From an uncultured Opitutia bacterium (GTDB taxonomy: Bacteria; Verrucomicrobiota; Verrucomicrobiia; Opitutales; Opitutaceae): 64,000 nt of DNA. Under the pieces are notes generated by a model. It made no database searches, had not been told where the DNA came from, and saw only the letters and a list, made by a program, of their open reading frames with translations. The DNA is taken from the NCBI GenBank assembly GCA_903919985.1, contig CAIXKG010000004.1:21396-85395 (forward strand). The letters are read 5' to 3'. Of this stretch, positions 53,100-62,615 are shown piece by piece. The translations under genes were made by a program, and so were the position numbers. Numbering within the stretch: position 1 is the first letter of the stretch; each line of letters opens with the position of its first letter.

Positions 53100-55022
53100 T
53101 TACTTGTAATTCCGCACGGTCATCTTCGCGAACTCGTAATTGAGCGGCTCGATGTTCCGGATCGGAGTTTTGCCCACGCCCTGAAACTCCCACGCAGCCA
53201 CGTTACCGAAATGCTCGTCGTCGCGTTTGCATTCGCCGTCGGGATATTGGTGTTCCTCGCGGAAATGTCCGCCGCAGCTTTCCTCGCGCGTGAGGGCGTC
53301 GAGACACATCAACTCGCCGAGCTCGATGAAATCGGCGACGCGGCCCGCCTGCTCAAGCGACTGATTCAGCGTCTCGGCCGAACCCGGGACGTTCACGCTG
53401 GACCAGAATTCTTCGCGCAGCGCGGGCAGTTTTTGCAGCGCCGTTTCGAGCCCAGACTTGGTGCGCTCCATGCCGCAGTACTCCCACATGATTTTGCCGA
53501 GCTTCTTGTGGAAATAACTCACGGGCTGCTTGCCCTTGATACCGAGCAACCGGGCCGTCATCGCACGGATATTTTCTTCCGCCGCCTTGAATTCCGGCGC
53601 ATCGACACTCGGCCGTGAGCCCGGTTTCTGGCCGGCGAGATAATCGCCGATGGTGTAGGGAATGACGAAATAACCGTCCGCCAGACCTTGCATGAGCGCA
53701 CTCGCGCCGAGCCGGTTCGCGCCGTGGTCGGAGAAGTTCGCTTCGCCGAGCACGAACAAGCCCGGGACGTTCGACATCAAATTATAATCCACCCACAGGC
53801 CGCCCATCGTGTAGTGGACCGCGGGATAGATGCGCATCGGCACCTGATACGCACTCTCGCCGGTAATCTCGTGATAGATATCGAAGAGATTGCCGTAGCG
53901 TTCACGCACGCCGTTCTCGCCGAAGCGGCGGATTGCATCGGAGAAATCGAGATAAACGCCCAGTCCGGTCTCGCCGACACCACGCCCTTCGTCACACACG
54001 CGCTTGGCGGCGCGGGAGGCGATGTCGCGCGGGCAGAGATTACCAAACGCCGGGTACATCCGCTCGAGAAAGTAATCGCGGGCTTCCTCAGGAATCGACG
54101 CGGGCGGCTTGGCGCAGTCTTCTTTTTTCTTGGGGACCCAGATGCGGCCGTCGTTACGCAACGACTCTGACATGAGCGTGAGCTTCGACTGATAATCGCC
54201 GCTCACCGGAATGCAGGTCGGGTGAATCTGCGTGTAACACGGATTCGCCATACACGCACCGCGCTTGTAGGCGCGCCAGATGGCCGTGGCGTTGGAACCG
54301 CGCGCGTAGGTGGAGAGATTGAACACGTTACCGTAGCCGCCCGTGGCCAGCACAACCGCGTCGGCCGCGTGCCGGGTGATTTCTCCCGTGATCAGATCGC
54401 GGACGATAATGCCCTTGGCCTGTCCACCCACAACCACGAGATCGAGCATCTCGGAATTCACATGCAACTCGACTGCGCCGGTGCCGACCACGCGCGAGAG
54501 CGCGGAGTAAGCGCCCAGCAGTAGCTGCTGGCCCGTCTGGCCGCGCGCGTAGAACGTGCGGGAAACCTGCGCGCCGCCGAACGAGCGATTGGCGAGCAAG
54601 CCGCCGTATTCGCGCGCGAACGGGACGCCTTGCGCGACGCACTGGTCAATGATGTTGACCGAGACCTCGGCGAGCCGGTGTACGTTGGCCTCGCGAGCGC
54701 GGTAATCGCCGCCCTTCAACGTGTCGTAATAAAGCCGGTGCACGCTGTCGCCGTCGTTCTGATAATTCTTCGCCGCATTGATGCCACCCTGCGCCGCGAT
54801 CGAGTGCGCCCGGCGCGGACTGTCGTGAAACACGAAGCTCTTCACCTTGTAGCCAAGGTCCGCAAGGGTCGACGCGGAGGAAGCTCCGGCGAGCCCGGCG
54901 CCCACGACGATGATCTCGTACTTCCGCTTGTTCGCCGGGTTGACGAGTTTGATCTCCGCCTTGTGCTTACGCCATTTGTCGGCAAGCGGCCCGGACGGGA
55001 TTTTGGATTCGAGAATGGCCAT
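53100..55022 (-). CDS. sdhA: succinate dehydrogenase flavoprotein subunit
   Basis: SdhA oxidises succinate to fumarate with covalently bound FAD. The 640-residue product has the FAD-binding [20 protein letters not shown], the FAD-attachment His in [56 protein letters not shown], the catalytic HPTCIP region and [19 protein letters not shown]. Residues 400-430 contain [15 protein letters not shown]. The family length (about 640) is that of the Bacteroides/Bacillus-type enzymes. It sits 18 bp after sdhC. Confidence 0.96.
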   Translation of the reverse strand: MAILESKIPSGPLADKWRKHKAEIKLVNPANKRKYEIIVVGAGLAGASSASTLADLGYKVKSFVFHDSPRRAHSIAAQGGINAAKNYQNDGDSVHRLYYDTLKGGDYRAREANVHRLAEVSVNIIDQCVAQGVPFAREYGGLLANRSFGGAQVSRTFYARGQTGQQLLLGAYSALSRVVGTGAVELHVNSEMLDLVVVGGQAKGIIVRDLITGEITRHAADAVVLATGGYGNVFNLSTYARGSNATAIWRAYKRGACMANPCYTQIHPTCIPVSGDYQSKLTLMSESLRNDGRIWVPKKKEDCAKPPASIPEEARDYFLERMYPAFGNLCPRDIASRAAKRVCDEGRGVGETGLGVYLDFSDAIRRFGENGVRERYGNLFDIYHEITGESAYQVPMRIYPAVHYTMGGLWVDYNLMSNVPGLFVLGEANFSDHGANRLGASALMQGLADGYFVIPYTIGDYLAGQKPGSRPSVDAPEFKAAEENIRAMTARLLGIKGKQPVSYFHKKLGKIMWEYCGMERTKSGLETALQKLPALREEFWSSVNVPGSAETLNQSLEQAGRVADFIELGELMCLDALTREESCGGHFREEHQYPDGECKRDDEHFGNVAAWEFQGVGKTPIRNIEPLNYEFAKMTVRNYK

Positions 55023-55040
55023 GGCGTGAATGCGAAAGAA

Positions 55041-55805
55041 TCAGGGTTTCGCGGCGACCGCGCGCGCAGAGGGTTTCAGCGCCCCCGTGAACACCGCACC
55101 CGGAATGATGAGATTGCCGATAAAATAGGCGGCACACGCGAGCGTGACCGCGCCGCGCAGCGCACGCAGCCAACGGCCATTCCGCCAGCCAAGCGTCTGG
55201 AAAAGACTCTCCATCCCGTGGAGTAAATGCAGCGAGAGCAGCCCCACCGCCACGATGTAGAACCATGCCACCAACGGCGGCTGAAACCCGAGAATCACCA
55301 TGCGATGGACATCGAGGACTTCCGTTCCAGCGCGTACGGCGGTGAGGCCAAATACGTGGTAATCGGAGGTCATCGTGTAACGCGGCAACGTTTCCTTGAA
55401 CGTGCTGGCTTGCGCGCCACCAAACGTGAAATGGGCCAGGTGATAGAAAATAAACGCGAGGACCACGTACCCCGTCCAACGCATATAGCGGGACGCGATC
55501 GTCGCCTTCAGCCACGTCACGCGGCCAGGCCTCAGACCGCGGGCATGACGGCTTTCCAAGGTCAGCATCGTGGCGGCCCAGATATGAATGACCACGGCGA
55601 CGATCAATCCGATCCGCGCCGCCCACAACGTCGGCCCGAGAGACTGGAGGAAATGAGCGTAGCCGTTGATCTTATCCGGATGCCCGAACACCTGTAGGTT
55701 GCCGACGAGATGACCGAAGACAAAGCCGATCAAAATAACGCCGGTCACCGCCATCAGGATTTTTCGACCGATAGAGGAGCAGAAAAGATTACCGACAAGA
55801 TTCAT
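55041..55805 (-). CDS. sdhC: succinate dehydrogenase cytochrome b558 subunit
   Basis: A 254-residue membrane anchor with about five spans. It is a single-chain cytochrome b of the b558 (Bacillus/Bacteroides) type rather than the SdhC/SdhD pair. Visible spans include ILMAVTGVILIGFVFGHLVG, ARIGLIVAVVIHIWAATMLT, GYVVLAFIFYHLAHFTFGG, WFYIVAVGLLSLHLLHGMES and VTLACAAYFIGNLIIPGAVF. Histidines in FGHLVGN, VVIHIWA, FYHLAHF and LHLLHGME are candidates for binding two hemes. It is the first gene of the operon; its promoter lies in the spacer from 55806. Confidence 0.92.
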   Translation of the reverse strand: MNLVGNLFCSSIGRKILMAVTGVILIGFVFGHLVGNLQVFGHPDKINGYAHFLQSLGPTLWAARIGLIVAVVIHIWAATMLTLESRHARGLRPGRVTWLKATIASRYMRWTGYVVLAFIFYHLAHFTFGGAQASTFKETLPRYTMTSDYHVFGLTAVRAGTEVLDVHRMVILGFQPPLVAWFYIVAVGLLSLHLLHGMESLFQTLGWRNGRWLRALRGAVTLACAAYFIGNLIIPGAVFTGALKPSARAVAAKP

Positions 55806-56144
55806 CGCGGAAACACGGTTGGTGGGGGAATCGACCGTGGAAAAAATCGCTGCATTCCCCCGAGAAGTAAAGGGGTGGGATGGTCAAAACTTGCATATTA
55901 GGCGGACTAACCATTTTCAGAAGGCGTGGCCCGTACGGATCGCTTTGGCGATCACCGTGATTCCGCGGAGCGTAGCGCTAGACCGCAAGGCCGTCCGCCG
56001 CCCCTGCGGGCCCGACCGTCGAGGCGGAAAGATTTACGGGCTGAGTCGAAGCCGCCATTAAACGGTGAGAACGGTTTAACCCAAAGCATCGCTGATCACG
56101 CCGAAACGCTAGGCGTCCCGCCTCGATCATTCCTTCAGGCCATC
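55806..56144. other. spacer upstream of sdhC
   Basis: These 339 bp lie between the sdhC start and the end of the Nudix gene. They contain a gatcgc/gcgatc hairpin near 55938-55952 but no credible gene. The sdh promoter should be here; I could not identify -35 and -10 elements with confidence. Confidence 0.4.
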
Positions 56145-56723
56145 TCACCGCAGCGAACGCGCGCGCCAGGTTTTCTCGAAGTGCATCAAGCCCGCGATCA
56201 CGAGCGCATGCGTGATTTTCCCGGAACGCGCCCAAACCATCACGTCTTCGACCGGCGCCGTCGAAACCTCGATCTCTTCGTCGTGATCCCACTCCTGGTC
56301 GACGGTGCGCGTGGCATTTTCCACGAGCACGAAGTGACAGCGATTGTTCAGCATCGCCGGGTTGGGATGCACACTCGCCAGCAGTCGTGCGCTCGTGCCG
56401 ACAAACCCCGTTTCCTCGCGTAATTCACGCACTCCGGCCACGACCGGATCTTCCCCCGCATCGATCATGCCCCCGGGAATTTCCAGAGAAAATTCATCCG
56501 TGCCGTAGCGAAACTGGCGCACGAGCACCAGGTGCCCGTCGGGCGTGACGGCGAGCACGTTGCACCAATCCGGCGCGGCGATCACAAAGAAATCCCGATC
56601 CACTTTGCGCACCGGATGGTGAAACCGCACGCTGCGCACATCAAAGATGCGCGTGGAAGCGACGGTGTGTGCGCCGAGCCTTTGCCAGCGCGCAGGGCCC
56701 GAAGCCGAGGAAGGTGTGCTCAT
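56145..56723 (-). CDS. Nudix hydrolase (ADP-ribose pyrophosphatase-like)
   Basis: A 192-residue Nudix protein. The Nudix box is GGMIDAGEDPVVAGVRELRE followed by ETGFVG, matching G-x5-E-x7-R-E-U-x-E-E-x-G-U. It is preceded by LVLVRQFRYGTDEFSLEIPG, typical of ADP-ribose pyrophosphatases. The substrate is likely ADP-ribose or another sugar nucleotide; this is inference. ATG 56723 was preferred because the preceding 15 codons overlap the terminator of the LysM gene. Confidence 0.9.
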   Translation of the reverse strand: MSTPSSASGPARWQRLGAHTVASTRIFDVRSVRFHHPVRKVDRDFFVIAAPDWCNVLAVTPDGHLVLVRQFRYGTDEFSLEIPGGMIDAGEDPVVAGVRELREETGFVGTSARLLASVHPNPAMLNNRCHFVLVENATRTVDQEWDHDEEIEVSTAPVEDVMVWARSGKITHALVIAGLMHFEKTWRARSLR

Positions 56724-56730
56724 GAAGCGA

Positions 56731-56770
56731 AAACAAAAATGCCTCCACGCCGCGAGGCGAGGAGGCATTC
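56731..56770 (-). terminator. intrinsic terminator after the LysM gene
   Basis: The stem atgcctcc/ggaggcat (56739-56746/56761-56768) is followed on the minus strand by a T-rich tail (aaaacaaaaa read on the plus strand at about 56729-56739). It separates the LysM gene from the Nudix gene. Confidence 0.75.
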
Positions 56771-56790
56771 GAAAATTTTCCTGAGCCGAA

Positions 56791-57312
56791 TTATTTCTTC
56801 GGGAGCTTCAGCTTGTCGCCAACTTTCATCTTCGACCAATTCACACCGGGATTCACGGTCGTGAGATCAGTCAATGAAACGCCATTCGCCCGGGCAATGC
56901 TGGCGCCGGTGTCCTTGGATTTGACGATGTACTCGCCGGGGCCGGCGACCGCGGGTTCACCGCTGCCTTTTTTGCCGGGAGCAACCACCACGGGTTTCTT
57001 CATCGATTCTTCCAGCTTCAGGATCGAGGCCTGAAACTCGCCGAGCTTCCCGCCAACCGTGTTAAACGCGTCCTGCGTCGAACTCCGCAAAGCGGCGTGG
57101 TCTTTGGAGACCCGGTCGACCGTCGCCGAAACCGTGCCGACTTGGGATTCAATACCATCGATCTTCGCGATCTTCTCGTCATGAGCTGCAAGGCTCTTGT
57201 TCACCTTCGAGAGCGTGATGGCGGAATAGCCGCCGAGCAATAGGGCGATGACGCCCACGATGATTCCGCCGACCGGAAGCATGCTGTTATTTTCGCGAGA
57301 AATAGTGTCCAT
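56791..57312 (-). CDS. LysM-domain protein with membrane anchor and coiled coil
   Basis: A 173-residue protein. A single hydrophobic segment (LPVGGIIVGVIALLLGGYSA, residues 12-31) is followed by a coiled-coil-like region (KVNKSLAAHDEKIAKIDGIE, then SQVGTVSATVDRVSKDHAAL) and a linker. A C-terminal LysM domain (GEYIVKSKDTGASIARANGV ... NPGVNWSKMKVGDKLKLPKK) would bind peptidoglycan. It is probably anchored in the inner membrane and reaches into the periplasm. It may help to organise the cell wall. Confidence 0.85.
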   Translation of the reverse strand: MDTISRENNSMLPVGGIIVGVIALLLGGYSAITLSKVNKSLAAHDEKIAKIDGIESQVGTVSATVDRVSKDHAALRSSTQDAFNTVGGKLGEFQASILKLEESMKKPVVVAPGKKGSGEPAVAGPGEYIVKSKDTGASIARANGVSLTDLTTVNPGVNWSKMKVGDKLKLPKK

Positions 57313-57424
57313 GTTGAGAAATTAAGGGGCACAAGAAGGACAATCCCAGAGCGAAGCAAGCAGAGATTATTAACAATAATACGAGCGCAGCGCCGGCGAA
57401 GAACGCGTTGACCGATTCGGCCAT
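57287..57424 (-). CDS. possible 45-residue membrane peptide overlapping the LysM gene start
   Basis: From ATG 57424 the frame encodes ESVNAFFAGAALVLLLIISA, then CFALGLSFLCPLISQ, one hydrophobic span, and ends 26 bp inside the LysM gene. It could be a small membrane peptide translated before the LysM protein, or chance. No ribosome-binding site stands out. Confidence 0.25.
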   Translation of the reverse strand: MAESVNAFFAGAALVLLLIISACFALGLSFLCPLISQHGHYFSRK

Positions 57425-57790
57425 CCACCGCCTGCCGGCTTCAATTATTCGGAGCTTCGCTCGGCGTTGATCGAACCCGCCAAAGCGCGGCGAATTCTTG
57501 AACAACGGCTGCAGGTCCGCTCAAAAGTCGGGACTACAAGCACCTACGAATGTGCGCCCACGCACGCCTGTCCACGGCAGTAAGAACCGGGTCGTACCTG
57601 GCTCGATCAGCCGGTCGGCCCGCATACGATTGAGGCCGGTATTCTAATTTCTCATTGCGAGTGCTTCCACGACGGAGGAATTCACTAAATTGCCGAGGCG
57701 CGCTTCGCAGTGACAAACGATATTATCACTCGTCTATTTGAGACGGACATTGACACGCTTCGCAATCCACCGTGCTCTCCGGCCGCACGT
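57425..57790. other. spacer before tRNA-Pro
   Basis: No gene is seen. A TTGACA at 57750-57755 stands 36 bp before the tRNA and is a good -35 candidate; the facing -10 (tgctct, 57773-57778) is poor. Confidence 0.4.
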
Positions 57791-57867
57791 CGGGGTGTAG
57801 CTTAGCCTGGTAGAGCGCCTGGTTTGGGACCAGGAGGTCGTAGGTTCGAATCCTATCGCCCCGACCA
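57791..57867 (+). tRNA. tRNA-Pro (anticodon TGG)
   Basis: A full 77-nt cloverleaf with encoded CCA. The acceptor is CGGGGTG/CGCCCCG, the D arm is GCTT/GAGC, the anticodon stem is CCTGG/CCAGG with loop TTTGGGA (anticodon TGG), and the T arm is GTAGG-TTCGAAT-CCTAT. It reads CCA/CCG and related Pro codons. The large Ig-repeat gene starts 82 bp downstream. Confidence 0.98.
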
Positions 57868-57948
57868 TTTTTCGTTTGCGGCGGCATATGTCACTTTATG
57901 ACCGCGGGCGGCATGGACGGCGCGGACTGCGCCCGGTTTGTGGCTGGC

Positions 57949-60900
57949 ATGCGCTTTCGTTTCGCCTTCGCCCTCCTCCTGCTGATTGCCGCCCCAACCT
58001 GCGCTCAGACACCGCTCGGCGTCGGGACATACACCGAAACATTTGACGCGCTCCAGGCCGGTTTGTCTGCCGGCTGGTCCGTGCGCACGGGCGCATCCGC
58101 CTCCACCCTCGGCACCGACGCCGGCGGCACGTCGTTCGCCCCTACCGCCACCAGCTGGGGCAGCAGCACGGGCAACTTTCGCAACGTCGCCTCCGCTCTC
58201 AACCCGGGCGCGACGCTGAGCGATTCCACTGCCGTGCAGGCAGCGTACTCCAACCGCGCACTGGGCCTGCGCCAGACGAGCAGCTTCGGCGATCCAGGTG
58301 CAGCGATCACGTTTAATTTTTCCACGAACGGACTGAGCGTGAATTCAATTTCGTTTTCCGCCCAGCTGCTTTCGGTCCAGAGCTACAGCACGATCTGGCT
58401 CCTGCAATGCGCCACGGGCTCGAACCCCTCCGCTTGGACCACCCTCGCTGCGTTCAACGACCCCGACGCGTTTAGCGCGACGACGGTGACCGCGCCCGCC
58501 GCGGCTACGCTGGGTCCGTTGCTCAATAATCAGAGCAGCGCCTGGCTGCGCGTCGTCGCGTTGTCCGCTGCGACTGGCACGGGCAGCCGGGACACGTTCG
58601 CCATCGATAATTTTACGATCGTCACCACGGCCGCCGTTCCGCCTGCGATTTTCACTCCACCCGCTTCACAAACGATCACCGCGTTTCAATCCGCCACGTT
58701 TGCCGTGGCCGCAACGGGCGTCGGCACCCTCTCCTATCAATGGCGCAAATCCACGCATGCGATCGCCGGTGCCATCGGCCCAACTTACACCCTCACCGGT
58801 GTCATGGCGACCGACGCCGGGAGCTACGATGTGACGGTGACCGATGCCAACGGCAGCACCACATCCTCCGCCGCCACGCTGACCGTGAACAAAGCTCCCG
58901 CGGTCGTAACCCTCGGATCACTGGCGCATAATTTCGACGGCAGCGCTCACGCGGCCTCCGCTACCACCACGCCCGCCAATCTCGCGGTCAGCTTTTCCTA
59001 CAACGGTTCTTCCAGCGCACCGACCGACGCCGGCTCGTACCCAGTTGTCGGCACCGTCAACGACGCCAACTTCAGCGGCACCGCGAACAGTTCCCTCGTC
59101 ATCGCCCGCGGCGCGCAGACCGTCGTCTTCCCTGCGCCCGGCACCGTCATCACGCCCGGCATCGCCCTTGCCCTCGGCGCCAGCGCGTCGACCGGCCTGC
59201 CCGTCACGTTTTCTCTCGTGAGCGGAAACGCCTCGCTCATCGGAGCGATACTGACACTCAACGATTCCAACCCCGCCGTCATCCGCGCCACGCAAACTGG
59301 GTCCACGAACTATCTGCCCGCGTCCGCCGATCTCACGCTGACGCCAGGCGCTAGGTTGGCCCAAAGTATCGCTTTCGGGGCGCCCGCCGATCGACCGACG
59401 ACCGCCTCGCCGTTTACGCTTAGCGCCAGCGCCACATCCGGACTGCCCGTCACATTCACGATCAACTCGGGCCCCGCGGTTATTTCGGGAAATACGCTCA
59501 CGCTGACGGGAATCACCGGCCCGGTCGTCGTTTGCGCCACGCAACCGGGCAACGCCACTTATCTCGCCGCACCGACCGTCGAACGCACGTTTTCCGTCAC
59601 GCCTCCACCAGCCGCGCCGAATTTCACGCGGCAACCCGTTTCCGGCCATGTCGCGGTCGGCGACGCGGTCAACTTTGAGATCGCCGTGGCCGGCTTCCCC
59701 ACCCCGACGCTCCAATGGCGAAAAAATGCCGTCGCCGTGCCCGCGGCCACCAACTCTCTGCTCAACCTCGGATCAGTCACAATCGGGAGCAGTGGAAACT
59801 ACGATGTCGTTGCCACGAATTCCGTCGGCACAGCCGTGAGCGCAACGGCCGCTTTGGTCGTGAGCAAGCGACCGCAGGCAATCGCGTTTTCCGCCACGGC
59901 CGATACGGTGGCGGCGGGCACGGCGATCTTACTCAACGCCACGGCGAGCAGCGGTCTCCCGGTCGCGTACGCTGTCACCGCCGGCAATGCACTCATGGCG
60001 AACGGTCGGTTGCAGGGTGACGGCGGCACCGTCGTGGTGCGGGCTTCGCAACCCGGCGACAGCTCCTACGCCGCCGCGATTCCCGTGGAGCACACGTTCG
60101 AGTTCGTGCGCGGAGGCAGCCCGCCATTTATCACGAGTTCACCTCTGAGCCAGATCGCGGTCGCCGGCACACCCGCCGAGTTCACCGTCAGCGCGATCGG
60201 TACACCGACACCGGTTTTCACGTGGCGGCGAAATGGCATCCCGCTTTCGGTCGCCAGCAGCGAGAGATTCCGTTTATCCGCGCTCACTTTAGCCGATGCG
60301 GGCAACTATTCCGTCATTGCCACGAATATTTTCGGCGCGGTCACGAGCGCGGCCGCGACACTCGTCGTCCTCACCCCGCCCACGATAATCCGCGAGCCCG
60401 TCAGTCAGCCCGCGCCGGTCGGGGCCACCGTCACGTTGGCCGTCACTGCGATCGGCGAACCTGCGCCAAGCTATCAATGGCGCAAAAACGCCCAAGCCAT
60501 TCCAATCGCAAACAGCGCGACGCTCACGCTCCGCAATATTACCTCCGCTGACTCCGCCAGCTACGACTGTGTCGTGCAAAATTCCGTCGGCCAGGCGACC
60601 AGTTTTCCGGCGTTCCTCAGCGTAAACGCGGTCGATTTGGAAGCGCAGCTGGGGCGCGAGCGACTGACCAACGTTTCCACCCGAGCCACCACCGGGCCGG
60701 AGGCTGCCACCGTTATCATCGGCTTCACGATCAATGGTTCCGCCCCGCTCGGCCTGCTGATTCGCGCCGCCGGACCCGCCCTCGCCGCCGCTCCGTTCAA
60801 TCTCACGGACGCGCTCGTGAACCCGCAGATCCAAATTTTTCGAGGCAGCCTTCTGATCAGGGAGAACGACGATTGGGCTGCCGGCTTCGCCGGTGACCTC

Positions 60901-61500
60901 GAAGCCGCTGCGGCTCGCACCGGGGCATTCCCCTTCGCGCCGCAAAGTCGCGACGCTGCGCTCCTCACCACGCTCGCGCCCGGCGGCTACACGGTTCACG
61001 TGACTCCTTCGCCTGCCATGGCGAACACTGCCGGAGGCGCGGTTCTGGCTGAAATATACGAAGACCCCAACCAAGCGGCCACAACGCTCCTTCCTCGGCT
61101 CTCCAACCTCTCGAGTCGCGTTCTCGTCACGCCCACCGCCCGAGTCGCGATCGCAGGCTTCGTCGTCGCCGGCCGCGTGCCGCGGCGGTTTCTGCTTCGC
61201 GCAGCCGGGCCCGCCCTCGCCGCGCCGCCCTTCAACCTTTCCAGCGTTTTGTCCGACCCTCTGCTGCGCCTTTTCCGTGGCACCACCTTGATCGCTGAAA
61301 ACGACGATTGGTTTCGTGACGCCTCCGCAGCGCAGACTTCCTCCACCGCGGCCGCAGTCGGCGCTTTTCCATTCGCGAACGCCAGCCGCGATGCCGCCCT
61401 GATCATCGATTTGGAGCCCGGCGCTTACACCGTGCAAATCACCGATGCCGCGCTGGGCACGGGTCTGGTCCTCATCGAAATCTACGATGCGGGTCCGTAG
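57949..61500 (+). CDS. large secreted protein with immunoglobulin-like and MBG repeats
   Basis: A 1183-residue surface or secreted protein, with no enzyme motif seen. The signal peptide is MRFRFAFALLLLIAAPTCAQ. Residues about 22-235 form a beta-rich N-terminal domain starting GVGTYTETFDAL. Then come one Ig-like domain, an MBG-type domain (VTLGSLAHNFDGSAH...), two GLPVTF repeats and three more Ig-like domains of the pattern ...SQ...G....F.V.A.G.P.P...WR(K/R)N....A......L......A.(S/N)Y.V.A.N. Two C-terminal modules of about 140 residues share RAAGPALAA.PFNL and FRG..LI.ENDDW. It could be an adhesin or matrix protein. No PEP-CTERM or anchor motif is seen at the end. Confidence 0.88.
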   Translation: MRFRFAFALLLLIAAPTCAQTPLGVGTYTETFDALQAGLSAGWSVRTGASASTLGTDAGGTSFAPTATSWGSSTGNFRNVASALNPGATLSDSTAVQAAYSNRALGLRQTSSFGDPGAAITFNFSTNGLSVNSISFSAQLLSVQSYSTIWLLQCATGSNPSAWTTLAAFNDPDAFSATTVTAPAAATLGPLLNNQSSAWLRVVALSAATGTGSRDTFAIDNFTIVTTAAVPPAIFTPPASQTITAFQSATFAVAATGVGTLSYQWRKSTHAIAGAIGPTYTLTGVMATDAGSYDVTVTDANGSTTSSAATLTVNKAPAVVTLGSLAHNFDGSAHAASATTTPANLAVSFSYNGSSSAPTDAGSYPVVGTVNDANFSGTANSSLVIARGAQTVVFPAPGTVITPGIALALGASASTGLPVTFSLVSGNASLIGAILTLNDSNPAVIRATQTGSTNYLPASADLTLTPGARLAQSIAFGAPADRPTTASPFTLSASATSGLPVTFTINSGPAVISGNTLTLTGITGPVVVCATQPGNATYLAAPTVERTFSVTPPPAAPNFTRQPVSGHVAVGDAVNFEIAVAGFPTPTLQWRKNAVAVPAATNSLLNLGSVTIGSSGNYDVVATNSVGTAVSATAALVVSKRPQAIAFSATADTVAAGTAILLNATASSGLPVAYAVTAGNALMANGRLQGDGGTVVVRASQPGDSSYAAAIPVEHTFEFVRGGSPPFITSSPLSQIAVAGTPAEFTVSAIGTPTPVFTWRRNGIPLSVASSERFRLSALTLADAGNYSVIATNIFGAVTSAAATLVVLTPPTIIREPVSQPAPVGATVTLAVTAIGEPAPSYQWRKNAQAIPIANSATLTLRNITSADSASYDCVVQNSVGQATSFPAFLSVNAVDLEAQLGRERLTNVSTRATTGPEAATVIIGFTINGSAPLGLLIRAAGPALAAAPFNLTDALVNPQIQIFRGSLLIRENDDWAAGFAGDLEAAAARTGAFPFAPQSRDAALLTTLAPGGYTVHVTPSPAMANTAGGAVLAEIYEDPNQAATTLLPRLSNLSSRVLVTPTARVAIAGFVVAGRVPRRFLLRAAGPALAAPPFNLSSVLSDPLLRLFRGTTLIAENDDWFRDASAAQTSSTAAAVGAFPFANASRDAALIIDLEPGAYTVQITDAALGTGLVLIEIYDAGP

Positions 61501-61605
61501 AGCGCGTACGATGCGACAGAAGCCGATTGGCTTTCGTTCGTCGCTCCCGAAACGCGCCCGCGTCCCGTTACCAGGAAATCCGATTCGGGGCTGTCGCTCT
61601 GCCCG

Positions 61606-62322
61606 TTACAGCTTGAGCGTCGGCAAACCTACCGCCGCCGGAGTAGCCGGAGCCGGCAACTTCGCCCGTAACATCATCGCGCGCTGCATCCACGGGCTGG
61701 CGGGATCGATCTGCATCAATTGATCCGAAAACTTTTTCACGTCGTCCGCCTTGCCCGCTTCAAGCGAGAGACTCGCGAGCTGATAACAGGCTTCCGCCCG
61801 AATGCCCTTCAGTTGGGTCGGGTCGGCCGCGAGCGTCTTCAAAGTCGTCTCACCGTCGCTCACCTTGCCCGATTGGATTTTTGCCATCGCCAGCCCAAGC
61901 TGGGCGCGCGCGGCCAGCGGGCCCGTCTTCAGCGTCGTCAACGCCGCTTGATAGCCCGTCACGGCTTCCGCCGGCTTGCCCGCCGTGTAAGCGTCGTCCG
62001 CCATGCGGATCTGCGCCACAGCCGCCAGGGTGTGACCGGAATGCGCGGCGGCGAAGGTCTTTAATTTTTCGGGGGTGGACGCGACGGCGTATTCTTGGCG
62101 CACGCCTTCTTCCTTTTGGGCTTCGAGGTATTCCCAGCCGCCCTTGGCCACGATGCCGACGAGAATCAAGGCACACACGACCAGCACCATCTTACCGTTT
62201 TTCTTCCAGAAAACGTGCAACTGGTCCTCGAACGACGGAGCGATGTAGTTTTCGTCGATAGCGACGAATTTGCGGTCGTCGCCGGCCGGAGTCGGGTCGG
62301 AAGGAGTGGCGGGCGTGGTCAT
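61606..62322 (-). CDS. TPR-repeat protein, YfgM-like, membrane anchored
   Basis: The 238-residue product has a cytoplasmic N-terminus, one span (GKMVLVVCALILVGIVAKGG, about 43-62) and a helical tetratricopeptide region. Repeats such as AVAQIRMADDAYTAGKPAEA, then VTGYQAALTTLKT, and AEACYQLASLSLEAGKADDV fit TPR. This resembles YfgM, which links to the SecYEG chaperone network. It is an inferred scaffold role, not a catalytic one. It stands alone on the minus strand. Confidence 0.8.
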   Translation of the reverse strand: MTTPATPSDPTPAGDDRKFVAIDENYIAPSFEDQLHVFWKKNGKMVLVVCALILVGIVAKGGWEYLEAQKEEGVRQEYAVASTPEKLKTFAAAHSGHTLAAVAQIRMADDAYTAGKPAEAVTGYQAALTTLKTGPLAARAQLGLAMAKIQSGKVSDGETTLKTLAADPTQLKGIRAEACYQLASLSLEAGKADDVKKFSDQLMQIDPASPWMQRAMMLRAKLPAPATPAAVGLPTLKL

Positions 62323-62615
62323 GGGCGCAAGGGTTTGGCGTTGTTAAACGGTGACCAGAACAAATGCGCTCTTCCGTGTAAATGCAGGAAATTGCTTGAA
62401 GCGAAAGGGGTCACAGCCAGCCACGCCGGAAAATTCGAACGACGCGGACGATCAAAATGTAGCCGAGGTGATCACCCCGCATCCGCTTCGCCCGTCGGCA
62501 ACCTCGCTCGCGCGGTCAGAACACCCCGCCTACAAAAATCAAACGTCGACCGATTTCGCGCTCATTCGCGCTTTTCGCGGGCCGTCCAACTCCGCCGCTT
62601 TCCGGCTCTGGCGGC
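62323..62615. other. spacer between the TPR gene and purU
   Basis: In these 293 bp nothing clear is visible. Confidence 0.4.

Noticed and set aside
57791..61500. Genomic island inserted at tRNA-Pro
   Set aside because: No integrase, no duplicated tRNA 3' end and no shift in base composition were seen.
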